The notes beneath the pieces were generated by a model, which made no database searches, was not told the origin of the DNA, and saw only the letters and a program-made list of their open reading frames with translations. A stretch of 64,000 nucleotides of DNA. Source: Brasenia schreberi (lineage: Eukaryota > Streptophyta > Magnoliopsida > Nymphaeales > Cabombaceae). This document shows, in pieces, positions 11,990 to 24,182 of the stretch; position 1 is the stretch's first letter, and each line of letters begins with the position of its first letter. Both the position numbers and the translations under genes were made by a program. The DNA lies in the NCBI GenBank assembly GCA_036023115.1, contig JAYKKT010000090.1, forward strand, positions 32,720,001 through 32,784,000, in the 5' to 3' direction.

Positions 11990-12170
11990 AGCCACAGCCC
12001 TCTTGGCCATTGGGCCACTTCCAAAGGAGCTTCAACCTAAAGATCGCGAGTTCGACACCCAGGGGTGTGCATATCTGATGTGGGTTTGACGTGCAGTGCC
12101 CATGAAATTGTGAAGTTTGCTTCTTTCCAAGCTCCCCCAATGGATATGGTTCCAATCATAACCATGATCT
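11990..12170 (+). mobile_element. Probable tRNA-derived SINE
   Basis: An A-box-like tggccattggg (12004) is followed about 44 bp later by a B-box-like gcgagttcgacaccc (12046), the pol III promoter spacing. The body continues with ccaagctcccccaatgg and ggatatggttcc. I could not find clear target duplications, so the boundaries are approximate. Confidence 0.45.
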
Positions 12171-12280
12171 AAAATGTTGTTATTATGAAAGGACTCGATA
12201 CCACTCTGTTAAGACAAAGAATATAAAACCTGTCTTAACTTTTCTAATTTGAACTTGGAGTAGTGCCTTGCCAGTGTTCT

Positions 12281-12281
<1 letters not shown>

Positions 12282-12315
<34 letters not shown>

Positions 12316-12328
12316 GGGGGGGGGGGAT
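12282..12328. repeat. Compound microsatellite (TA)n(GA)n(G)n
   Basis: A run of alternating ta passes into ga repeats and then a block of about 10 g. It is intergenic. Confidence 0.95.
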
Positions 12329-13732
12329 TAGCTTTGGTTCATGCCTTCTGGGCAAATGAGATGAGAACCAGCAGGCCCAGCTTATCTTAGCTAGCATGAT
12401 CTAAACACTTCCGGTGAGGTGATAATGTAACTTGTATGATCGGCGGCCGCTCTTATGAAATTCTACAACTAGTTAGTTGTTAGCAGGCTGCTAGTCGACC
12501 ACCCTCTTCCTCTTCTTCTTCTCGTCTGCCTGATACAAGCAGCAACCTTGTTATATCATAATTTGTGCAAGATGGCATAGGCTGTTCGGCCCATTCGTGT
12601 GGGACAACCACCTTCATTGATCTCTACTCTCAGCTGTCGCAGCCTCATTTCAGGGCCATGAATCTCGAGGCTTGGCCCAAACTTATCCAAATTAAACCCA
12701 TACCCAAGGGACTCGATGGCTTGTAGACCACAAATTACTTTGCTTGATCCCATTGGGCTTTCATTTAGACCGATTCATTATCATGTTATTTGGTCTGATC
12801 CAACCCAATTGCCATTTGAAAAGTTTTGGCACGAACATGCTGCTAATATATTTAACTTGTCAAGGTAAATCCACTCACCACTCGAGATCCTCAGTCCAAT
12901 TCGTTTTATAGTGAAATATAAGTGTCGGTTATCAAGGAGACATCCAACCGCAAATCATGCTCTCAAGACCCTTGTTGAAGTCTTCTAACATCTCAAATCC
13001 TCTTTAAAAATGGGCTCTTGAGACCAAGACAATTTCGGTTTTGTTAGTAATGATTTACAAATACAATATTGGACTCATATTCTAGTTGCATCAAATGGAG
13101 GTATTGGTAAATACTCAAATCCTATCCGTGTTAAAATATACTCAAACATCTTTAATTATAATAATCAATATTAGAGATTTGAATTAAAATATTATTGTAC
13201 TGGTATACTTTGCATTTAATGCACTAAATACTTTTTGCTTTACTACATTAATCATTCATCTCAAAGATCAAACTATTGAAATGATAAAATAAATTTTGAC
13301 CATCAATCAATAGGGTTTGAGCACTTACCATTTTCTCATATCAAATGTATAAAATCAAACATACCCCATTTTTTTTAACGACTAAATCCTGCAGTTGTTT
13401 CTTTTGTTCAATTGATCGGGGGAAGATCAAGTCGAGACATCCCTAATTTCTTTAAATCTGATTAAACGGATCCAAATGACCTAACTTCAATCTTATGAAA
13501 CCCAAGTTTCATTTATCAGGTTTAGATATTCGTTATTTAAACTATAAAAAAAGCTCAAACCAATCCATCATAATATGTCAAGTTACAGCTTATGCACAAC
13601 CTGTGAGAACCAGGAGAGAAAAGTAAAATCTAAAGTTTCTTCGTCTCTCTCTAAACATACAGTCAGTATCTGTCTCCTATTTTCTATTTTAACCTGCGAA
13701 CTCTGATTCTGATCTGACTACATGTAAAATAC

Positions 13733-13766
<34 letters not shown>

Positions 13767-14348
13767 TGAGACAAGTTTCAAACTGTGCAGCGTCCAACTC
13801 ATTGTGGCTGCGTGATGTCGCTCATTGAAGATTCACGAGCAAGCCCCTAATCTCTGATTGTTACCCACACTCAAGGCAAAGTCAGCTTCGATGTATTTAG
13901 TGCCGCTATCAACTGCTTTAATGCACCTACTTTCTATTGCCATTTCCCTTTTTCATGAAAACAATAAAGAAACGTAACCACAATAAAACAAAACAATAGA
14001 AACTTATAAACTATTTACTGCTACCACTAGCAACCGCTTTAAAACACCTACTTTAAATCCAATATGTTGCTTCTGTTATCACAAGAGGGCATTAGTCATT
14101 GAGTGACCATTCTTTGAGTGGCTTCTATTCCCCACTTTTGATGCCGCTCTTTCCAAGAGAATGATGCCTGCCTAAGATTCTCGTCGTTTAAGGAAAGTGG
14201 GAAGCGCACCTTCGTCTATCAATTTGCGCTCTGTCTGGTGGAAAAATGATGTTTTCTGCTCTACTAGACGAGTTGGCTATTTAGTACTGAGATTGTTTTG
14301 GCGTTATATTTGGGTTTCTTATGCTTCTTACCGCTGGATTTAAGAAAG

Positions 14349-16815
14349 ATGACGAACAATATCCAGAAGTGGGAAAGAGACCCTCTCTTCTCTGCTGCAG
14401 AGATTGTGCAAGACTCTGCCGACAGGTTTTGTGCTTCCTTTTATTTGATTTTCTACTCTAGTCGAAGTGGTCTATGGGTGCTCTCTTCATATTTGTCTGT
14501 GTAGGATTGTGATCTCTTGTTCTGTGTTCGGTGGACTCTGGGATTTTCCCTCTTTATTGGGCACCTTGATCACCTCGAAATGTTGCTCTCTCTCTGCGTC
14601 TTCTTTTTTTGTACATTTGTGCAGAAATTCTCTCTTCGTCTCCATCTTCTTTTGATTGAAAATCTGATATTTCTGTTGTTTCCTTTTCGTTTTTTTCTTC
14701 ATAATATTTTCTGTTATTATATGATTAGAGCACGACGACTTCATCGAGTGGGAGTAATTTCGTATGAGATCTCTTCTTTTATTGGTTTGAAGAGATCTCT
14801 TCTTTAATTGGTTTGAAGAGATCTCTTGGTGTTGTCTGACACACAGGCACACGAACACGCTGCATTTGCGCGTCACTAAGGACCTAAGGCCGTCAGTCGC
14901 AGGTATCAACTTAAGTAGAACGTGAAAAGTTGATAATTTTAGAATTTTGATGTTTTTACAGGATGGAAACTATTTATAGAGTCCTTTTACACGAGCAAAG
15001 CCTTGTTGGTGCTGAACCTGCTGACACGAAACTGCAAAGTTCAATAAAATTTCACCGGCGGGATCTTATTACCGCCGTTGGAATAACCAAATGGCAGGTA
15101 AACGTTTTGAACTCTTTCTGAACTTTTAAGTTACTTAATTATATTATTTAATTCCTTTTGTAGTTCAGTTGGAGGATTTTGAGAGGGCCGTTAATGCATT
15201 GGGTGTCTCAGAGAAGGCAGCCTTCAAGAGAGATGCCATGTTGAGGTACGGCCAATTTGTCAGGGCAATTCGAGAGCAAATAGCACTTGTGGAGAAAAGC
15301 CTGAACCATCCACCTGCTGGAGAGGGCAATTGTAACAATCAGCTGGTAAACTTGAACGAACAAGATAGCGAACAATTAGCTTTATTCCTTTCTGGTGTCT
15401 ATGCATCAGATTCTATTAGCTATGGTATAGATACAAATAACCTTAGAGCATCTGGAGATGATCCCTCTGCATCTGGCCTTGATGATGGGAGTAATGAAAT
15501 AATTGAACTGAAAATTGATGGGACACCTAATGGTGAAGGAAACGTGCATGTCCAAACCAATTCTTTTAGACACTCTAATTATGGCATCCAGTCCAAGAGT
15601 GCCCCAGACCTTAATTATTTAAATCAATGTCATTTGAACACATTTTTCCATACATCTGCACTATCGAGTGATGATATGATAGACAGAAGGAACTGGCAAG
15701 AAAACGGTTTTCATAAAGGTGCAAATGGGCAGACAAACTGTGAAGATAATTATATAATTTCTAGGTCTTGGGATGTGGAACTCCCTGATGACAATACTAA
15801 CAAGAAAAAAATGAAGTCATCTCAAAGCAGGGGATATTTGTGGGGTCTTCTTAGATACACAGGTTCAGCAATTGAGAGTAAGATGTCCAGAAGTTTTACC
15901 AAGCGAAGGAAAGATGGTGAGATTTGTGAAGACTACTTATTGGATGCTGGGCAGATCCCACCATTTTCAAATGTTGGTTCGCATTTTGAACCTGTAAGTT
16001 TACTGTGTGTTGAGGATGATCCTTTTTCCTCTTCCTCTTCTTTTTGTGTTAGGCCTGCGAAATACTGATATTGTAGCCTGGAAATCGGATGGGCTGCATC
16101 CTGGTCTAGTTTACCATGTGGTTGCTTCATTGTGTGTGCTTGCGGGTATGAATTTATTTAAATGGGTCTTCATGCTCTTGAGCATCTGCATGCATAAAAA
16201 ATGACGCTGACTGCTTTCTTTTGTGTCACGCAGTCTAATACTACTATCGATTGCCTCTCATGTCAATGATGTCCCCAAATGACAAAGTGAAAAGGGAACA
16301 ATTGTTTGCTATTGAAGTCCTTTCGTTAAAAGATTTTCAGTATGGTAGTATGTTCTTTGAAATTCCAAACAAAATAAACAAAGAACAAGTTAGGCCTTTT
16401 ACTCACTTTAACGGCATAGGCAACATAATAAAAAGTTATATGGTAGAGTCTGATCATCGGTTTATAACCGGAGAAAAGAAAACACATGCAGACTTAAACG
16501 TAGTTTATATAACAATGAACCATATGTGGTTTAACAGTAAGAATCTTAATGCAAACCCTTAACCAAGAAGATACAACATAATGCCATATTGCTTGCTTGC
16601 TGTTTCTTGTGAAAGCTTTTCAAAATGGCAGTATCATCTTTGAAGCTCCAAATGAAATAAACAAAGAACAGTTTGGTTAAGATGCATAGACTTTATTCAT
16701 CCCAGAAGCAATCCAGTTTAAATCGATAGGTTCTTTGAGGGATAGAGCCAGATTTAATCTTCGTGCTCCCTAGAGAGGGAGATGAGAAGAGTTGTGAAAT
16801 GGATGATATATGACC

Positions 16816-16876
<61 letters not shown>

Positions 16877-18535
16877 GTGAAATGGATGATAGACGACCTG
16901 CATGGAGAGAGAGTTTTCATTATAAATGGAAAGCTTCTTTTCTTTTCCCCATGCAATTCCATGGGTTTAAGTAGAAAGAGTTATTGCATCATTCACACAC
17001 AATAAATATTGTTCATCTTGTTTCTGTGATCTGCTTTACTTTGGACCATAGCATGAGATTTAATCCAATAGTCCAAAATTGAGCTTAAATGCATTATGTA
17101 TACATATATAGAGAGAGAATTCTGAAATGGATGATTGATGATCTGGATGCAGAGATAAATGGAGAGCTTCTTTCTTTTTCCCATGCATTTTCCATGGGTT
17201 TAAGTAGAAAGAGTTATTACATCATTCATGCGCACAATAAATGTTCTCATTTTGTTGTTGTGATCTGCTTTGGTCTGGACCATAGCATGAGATTTCGTCC
17301 AGTAGTCCAAAATTGAGCATAAATGCATTGAGAAAAAGTGCCGTTGTATCTATCTGTCTATAGATAGATAGATACATGGAGAGACAGAGAGTTTAAAAAA
17401 CTTGAGAAAAAGGATATTGGATATGTTCCTTGTTATGTGAATGGAAGGTGTGTAAACTTTTCCATACCTACTATCTTTTGTCTTAGTTGATTTTTGTCCC
17501 TTATCCTTTGAGTTTGGGATGTTGTCAGTGAATTTGCATTTTCATCTATTCTTTAGGGTGAACTCACATGTTCAGCTATTGTTTGATCTTCTCTTTCTCT
17601 GTCTATATTGCAGCTCGGACATAGTTGGCCATGTTTGACTTCATCACTCGAGTACAGTCAAATACCTTTTCTGGTGGGTTCTTTCCGAAGGAAACTTCAG
17701 AGGATCCATAATTTTATCCAGTATAGGCAGTTTTGGTTACGAACAACATCTGTTGTACTCATTACACTTGGAATTGTTGGTATGCATACAACATTGAGCT
17801 TACTTTTACTTTGTTTCTTATTTTGGGTGTTGCGCTTACTCTTGAAGGGACTATGTCGTGTTGACTTGTTCCTGGAACATAAGTACGTGGACCACTGTTT
17901 GCATTATGGACATGCTTTAGTGTTGCTAATGAGTCAGATCCATGTCACTAGTTGCCCTGATATTTGATCGAAGTTTCTATTACCGGCTTCAGTTCCAAGT
18001 CCACAAGAGTCTTAATTGAGAGCCACGTTTGGACTCAAACACGTGTCTGACATCATCCTATCTGGTGTTAGATCTCAAGGAAATGGTTGAAGCATGGTAG
18101 TTTTCCTGTGAGATATTAAACAGGTTATCTTCGACTTGGTTCTGACCTAACATTTAATCCTACCTATTTAGCCAGTTTCAATTGTATACAAGGTCTAATT
18201 AAACCTAACCTTTGTACTATCCCAAAAACCAATCTATGTTTTTTCCAGTTGTACTGTTATTATTCCAAAAGAAAAAACATAGTGTGTCAGTTATCAAAAA
18301 AAAAGATGAAGGTTGTCCTGTGGCAGTGGTATCTTGACTTCACTGGAAAGCTAAACTGCGTTCATAGCAGAACTAGAATTAGTCAATTTTGGATCTGTTT
18401 TATTGGTTTATGTTTGCATCTCCATACATATTCCATGAAAATAACCTTTCTTTCTAATCCATGCTAATTATATGGACTGCAGGAAGGTGCCTTTGTTGTG
18501 CTGAGAAGTTACTTACATTAGTCTTCCGACACTAG
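14349..18535 (+). CDS. Syntaxin-6-N-terminal-like, C-terminally membrane-anchored protein (5 exons, 418 aa)
   Basis: The exons are 14349-14425, 14962-15097, 15169-15993, 17614-17779 and 18483-18535. All introns are GT-AG and the lengths sum to 1257 nt, exactly 419 codons. The N-terminal 100 residues (WERDPLFSAAEIVQDSADR, the RDLITAVGITKWQLEDFERAV helix, then YGQFVRAIREQIALVEKSL) match the three-helix syntaxin-6 N-terminal fold of plant proteins of the At1g27700/At4g30240 type (loci from memory). The middle is acidic and low-complexity, including SKSAPDLNYL. The conserved region RYTGSAIESKMSRSFTKRRK is followed by QRIHNFIQYRQFWLR and one hydrophobic segment (TTSVVLITLGIVG). The last exon gives a short Cys-rich tail (RCLCCAEKLL). 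No SNARE coiled coil with a central Gln is visible, so the role is probably accessory to endosomal/Golgi SNAREs. The last short exon is the least certain. Confidence 0.8.
14766..14827. repeat. 26-bp tandem repeat, about 2.4 copies, in intron 1
   Basis: The unit gagatctcttcttt plus attggtttgaa starts at 14766, 14792 and 14818. Each unit contains the palindrome agagatctct, so a hairpin is possible. Confidence 0.9.
16818..16874. repeat. (GA)n microsatellite in intron 3 of the syntaxin-like gene
   Basis: About 57 bp of uninterrupted ga repeats, bordered on both sides by related sequence (gttgtgaaatggatgata). Confidence 0.97.
16875..17330 (+). repeat. Diverged tandem duplication, period about 233-245 bp
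   Basis: Two copies (about 16875-17100 and 17120-17330) share successive blocks: gaaatggatgat, atgggtttaagtagaaagag (16961 and 17194), gtgatctgctt, ggaccatagcatgagattt and agtccaaaattgagc. They lie in intron 3 of the syntaxin-like gene and show no coding potential. Confidence 0.85.
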
Positions 18536-20733
18536 ATAATTTTAGATTTGGATTGAAGTTCATGAGTATCTAAAGCAATGTTGCTTACTACATAATAATT
18601 GTGCTTTTGAGATCCTAGAACATAGATAAACTTTTGTGCTTTGGATTTCGTGAAAGCAATTGTGTAAAAGTGATGTTGGTATCTCATTACCTAGAACTCC
18701 ATCCTTGTTACACTGTTTTCCGCGAGAAGCTTACACTCCAATTAATTCAGGTCTTGTTGCACTTGAGATTATTTGAAGGATAGTTGCATTGCCCCAAGGG
18801 CTCTGCAAACCAAGTAAGGGAGTCGGCTTAAAGCCTTAATTCTGAACGATCCACATGGCTAAAGCCGTTCGATGCTCATACACGGGCTTATGACACTTGT
18901 CAGGTGATGGTTTCTCTTTATCTGGCAGCAAAAGGATGGGTTCCATTATTTCTTCAAGAAAGTTGTTCCCTCTCCCTACGTTGTACCTAAGTTTCTGGTG
19001 GTTATTCCGTTTATTTGCCAATATGAGATTTCTTTCAGGTATTGTGACTGAATCTGGGTCCATATTGGGATCTCTGAACTTGTAACATATTTTCTTTAGT
19101 GTTCAAATGGTGTAAGCGGCTCCCTAGCTATTAGGTGTTCCCAGTCTCTGCCCTTCGTCAACTCCTTTTTTGCGTGGGTTCAGCATCGACTGTTAGAGGT
19201 GGGTATAGTATCCTCAAGCTCAGACTAAGAAAACCCATGATGCCTATGGGGTTCTGGATGTCTTTCATGTCTTCTTTTAAGTTACCACAGATCAGTATAT
19301 ACGTTCACGAGAAACTGCTAGTGGCATTCATGTCTTTTTTAGTTATCAGAGACCAGTACATATATGAGAAACTGCTATGAGTTTTAGTGCTAGGTAAATT
19401 TTTGGCACGTTTGTTTTATTTGAAATGCACGGTGGTGTTATATTTGAGCTTTTTGTAACGTGTTCTAATAGAACTTTGGATGATCTCCACAAGAATTGGT
19501 ACAAGGTACTAAATATGTGATATGAAGAGCATCATCCTTAAATACCAATTGAAGTGATTAAAAATGCATATTGAATCACTTACAGTTGTATTAGGATGCG
19601 TTTACACTTGGTAATAATGAGAGTATTATTCATGTAAATTTCTTATTGATATTAGTGTACTACATCTTGTTTGGAGGTGCAAATCTACTCGGTAAATAAT
19701 TGACGTTTCTTGAGCACATGATGCTAATTGTGGTTTGGATAGCAACTTTCACATAGTGGTTTCCTAAAATCTTGGTGACTGAAACCCTATTTAGGGCGCT
19801 AATTCTTGTAACTAAGGTTTTATTTAAACTCTGTAACGCAAAGGTCAATTGAGACCTTGGTTAAGCTGCAAAACATTTCGTTATAAGAGATTACAAGAAC
19901 CTTACAAGTGAACGTTCAATGGTGTTCCTTTTCCTAATAAATGCTTCCCGATAAGGGTGATAAATGAGTTTGAGTGGCTTATTATGGCTTGTTAATTTAA
20001 CAGGACTTTGGACAAAATCCAAACGAACTGTATGAAGGTAAAAGGATCTTGTAGGGAGATATTTTGAAAGTTTAAAGCATTTTAATGAAAGTGAGGTACC
20101 TAAACAAAAGAATTGTCATATTTATTGGTTACACTAAGAAGCAATTTTTACCAAGGATGAGCCACCAAAGGGATCCATATGATCATATATAAAATGCTGT
20201 AAATGGATAGGGTTCTGCACAACGGCCCCAACCCATCTTTGCAATCTTAAAAAGACAAGTACTGTATCACCCCTCTTCTGTGTGGGCGTCGATGTGAGAG
20301 AGATTTCTAACGTAAAAACTAAATATAAAAGAAAAATAGGTCCGGACTCCTGATGGAATTAAGGTCAAAGGGGTTTTCCCTTATTGGGAGGCGGCAAGGG
20401 TGCTGAGAATCATGTCGCCGTGGGGGCAGGCAGAATGTTATTCTAGGCAGAGAACCCACATGTAGTTGACTCACAACTCCTACGGCCCTCCTGATAAGCT
20501 TCTTTCATTAATTGACGTTGATCCAGGTTGTCAAAGAGTCGACGACTCGACTCAGAAAAGAAAAGAAAGCAACATAAATTAAAATATATAAAGAAACCTT
20601 CAAAAGAAATAGTTTACTCCACCGTTCTCATGATACAATTACAACTAAACAAAATTTGTGACCTTTCTCGTATCCAGACAAGCTTTCTTCTGATAATAAT
20701 ATCATAAAAAGTGTTGCACATAATCAGGCTGCC
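18536..20733. other. Intergenic region between convergent gene 3' ends
   Basis: It holds the 3' UTRs of the syntaxin-like gene (plus) and MRT4 (minus). A roughly 60-bp tandem duplication lies at 19261-19378 (catgtctt...ttag.ta.c.cagatcagta...gagaaactgcta twice). The rest looks non-coding. The segment around 20270-20540 is more G/C-rich but gave no recognisable reading frame. Confidence 0.5.
19261..19378 (+). repeat. Tandem duplication of about 60 bp
   Basis: The two units share ttcatgtct, ccagta/tcagtatata and gagaaactgcta. The second unit is shortened by a few bases. Confidence 0.7.
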
Positions 20734-23700
20734 TCATGAAGATTCAATATCTGAAGCAATTGGCCCATCTCTGTAGACTTCAAAATCCCCCGAACTCCAC
20801 CGGCATATAAGGTGCAAACGAAATGTAGCCATCTCTATACCAAGTAGACGCTGCAAAACCAAAATGCAACCTAAATCAGATAAAAGCAAGGCTGTTTGTG
20901 CGTGTGTTTCGTGAAATAGTTCAAAAGGGTTTCAAACTTTCAAAGGGAAAAACTTGTAAAAAACTCAGAAAAACGTTTTTTCATTAAAAGCTATAAAAAT
21001 GAACTCAACTAATCAGCTATTTAGAGTATGCCTGCCAACATTTCAGGCATTATATTATTATACTTAACTATCCGCCTTTTCATATTATATCAAAGACTCT
21101 TGATCCTAAATTCAGTTAGACCATTGACCCATATATTAAAAAGAACCAACTTATTGAACCCCTCGTCCACAGCATGACCAACTTCATAATGCAAGGAAGA
21201 ATTCTTGCTCATTTAATAGATTAAAAAGAAGCATTTCCAACTGCAGGTGGATGTTTGATGCATACATTGAAATGTGAGAGTTACACACGCACACATATGG
21301 GTATATATATTTGAAAAGGCCAGATAGCCCTTTGACAACAGCTGATTAGGCACGTGTTTGAAAATTTTGCTCTAGATAAGAAGACAAAAAAGTTGGATAA
21401 GGAGCGGTTCAGAGAATTTCTATACGCCAACAAGATATTACTCAGATTAGAACATAAAATAGTGGTTTAATAATGTTGCTCATCACACCTCAGGCAGTCA
21501 ATCATCGGCAAGAGCAAAAGATGTCCTCCGTAGAAATGAAAATGCCAGTGGATATAGTTTCGGGTTCCTTTCAACTAATACTGGGAATATGGGTTATGTG
21601 ATTGCATTGTTCAGGCACCACACGTACTTCCATGGTGGAGTTCCACGATTGCAAAAAGGCCCTAGTGAAACCATTTAGAAAAGAAGGCAGTGTGGCATAT
21701 ATGATGAAACAAGGAAAATGCATTTGAGATGGCTTGGAGACATGGAAACTGATCAAGTGGACCTGTAGTAGGAAGATGAAAGAAGTTGGAGGATATTCAT
21801 AAAAATGGTGAAGGGCTGATTTTGAGCAGAAATTCAGAAAAACTTATCGCTCTCATAGACCTATAAGCTTCAAGATCAATGACCACAGCATTCGTAAGAT
21901 TGCTGCTTTTTAGGATTTATTTACTTTGTAAATATCCTTGGCAAAAGTTTGAAAACATTTTTGAGTCAAGTTGATGAATGCATAAGAACACTATAGAGTT
22001 CATTTGACAAACCAGAATTCGAGCTGATTCAGGTGACAACGGCTTCCCTTCTTCACATACCACGTAATCTGCAACTAGCTCAATTACACCTGTGCCACAG
22101 CGAGACATATGATCAGTGGACATTCACTTATTCTAAGTTCTCAGAAGGAAAAAAGAACAGATAACTGAAAAATAAACAGATACAAAGATAATCTACCTTT
22201 GCTCAACCGCACAGGCATGCCTTGTTTCCGCAAGAAAGGTTCCATTTCATGAGTGAATTGCTCAAGGGGTCCCTCTTTTAGCTCAACCTGAGTCATGCAA
22301 TTGATATCAAAACCAAGCATGACCCCCTTATACAGAATGAACACAAAAACTACTCTCGCTCTCTCACACACACATGCACCCAGAGACACTCTAGAAGATA
22401 CTCAAAAACATGTGGCAACTAATTCACGGAGAGCAACTAGGAACAGATTGCCTTATAGGTTCTTCATGATAATAAAATGCTAGCAAGATATATTGAGGAT
22501 ATAATAGAAGATTCAGCTGTACACCACAACTAGACAAAGGATAAAACTTAATTTATCCTGATAAAAATTATGAATCCAACACATTTATAAATGTGAACTC
22601 ACATCAACAACAAATCTAAAAAATAATTCTTTGATGTACATATAAAAATTAAAGCAGCATTCATTTTTTATACAATGTTAAAGAGATAAGTGCATTTTGT
22701 ATATAATCAAGAAATAAATCTGTATATCACATGAACATGAAAGAAGAAGAATAAATAAGAGTAAAAAATAAGAAAAGGAAATAAGAAGAGGAGAAAAGAG
22801 AATAAAATTAATAAAGAATAGAAGCAAAGAGAAAAAGCAAAATAAGAAGAAAAGAGGTAACATAAGTAGAAGATAGACCGAAAAAGAAGAAGCAAAATAT
22901 GAGATCACTCACCAACAAAATGATAGAAGCCCGACTCTATTGTTAGAACTGCAAAATGGTAACCGCTACTGGCAGTGGTGGTCCAATATAGCAAAAAGCG
23001 AGATATATCAGCTAAAAGATTGTCTCAACGGTAACTCATAATTCCTACTTATCTTGCTTACACTATATTAAGATCAAGCTGTAATTGTCTATGTTATCAA
23101 TAGTGTGCCATAGCATCCGCTATAGTGCACTATAGCAAAATAACGGCCATCCATCAGGGGCACTATTAGTGCCATTAAGAGCGCTATAGCATCCCGCTAT
23201 AACAGTAATAACATACATGGGTCAATCCAATGGATATGGATAGACCCGACCTAATTCCCAAATCTACATTAGGTCAAACCAGCAACGGACAAGTCCACCA
23301 CTGCCACTAGTATATCTTTCAGCAAACAACATAGGTTGTCTGCGTCTCTCTCTCTGGTCCCCCTTATGTCTGCGTCTCTCTTTGGCTTCTTTGTCTTATC
23401 CTTTGTCTTTCTCTCATGCGGCTGGTATCTCTCTTTCTCACCCCTGCAACTTCCATCACCACCACCACCATCAGGACTCTTGCGGGCTGTGGCCTCCATT
23501 GCTGTCACCCCACCTCCACCAACTCTCTCTCTCTCTCTCCATAAACTTCCATTTGTGAGTTGATCCCTCTGGTCACTCGGGTTATTGCGCTTTGTGCAGC
23601 TGCTAATAATTTTGCCATTATATAGAAGCATACAAGCCGGCACATAGCAATACGAAGAAATAGTTGGTGCTAATGTAACATTAATATCTTGGTTACATCA

Positions 23701-24126
23701 TGTTTTCTCATTAAATAATTTAACTTCATAAACAAATTTGTTTATATTTAAAACTTCTAAAACAGAACGTTAATATTTGAAACAAGCAATGGCATATCTA
23801 CATGGGCCAAGGTGGTACCTGTACCACTACAACCTAAAGAGTACACGGAAATTTAATTTTGAGGAGCCAATAGTGTAAGACACAACTCTCCGTGCTAAAA
23901 GGTTGACTCAGTTAAAGGTAATATGTTCACTACTTAGAATAACTTGGTGTCAAAATAACTTGGTTATATTTATGTTTTTGTTTTTTAGTTTAAGTTTAAC
24001 AATTCAATATCCTTATGCCACATGAAATTTACTCTTTGTCTTCTTAAAAATTGTTTATTTAGTTGGATTCATATTTATAAATGTGGTGGTTACATGTTTC
24101 TTGATATTTTTTAGAAATTAGATAAT

Positions 24127-24182
<56 letters not shown>

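Larger units (their letters stand above)
11841..14348. other. Intergenic region upstream of the syntaxin-like gene
   Basis: No coding region is supported. It holds a probable tRNA-derived SINE (about 11990-12170), a compound microsatellite (12282-12328), a (GT)n(GA)n tract (about 13733-13766) and A/T-rich unique sequence. The last 150 bp form the promoter and 5' UTR of the following gene, with a weak TATA-like ctatttag near 14277. Confidence 0.6.

Noticed and set aside
14298..14504. Longer N-terminus for the syntaxin-like protein starting before 14349
   Set aside because: The upstream residues are hydrophobic and not part of the family start; Met at 14349 matches the conserved N-terminal helix and exon 1 must end at 14425 to stay in frame.
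23269..23643. 124-codon frame on the minus strand in an MRT4 intron
   Set aside because: Made of (CT)/(CCA) simple sequence inside the hAT-like element, and open on both strands.
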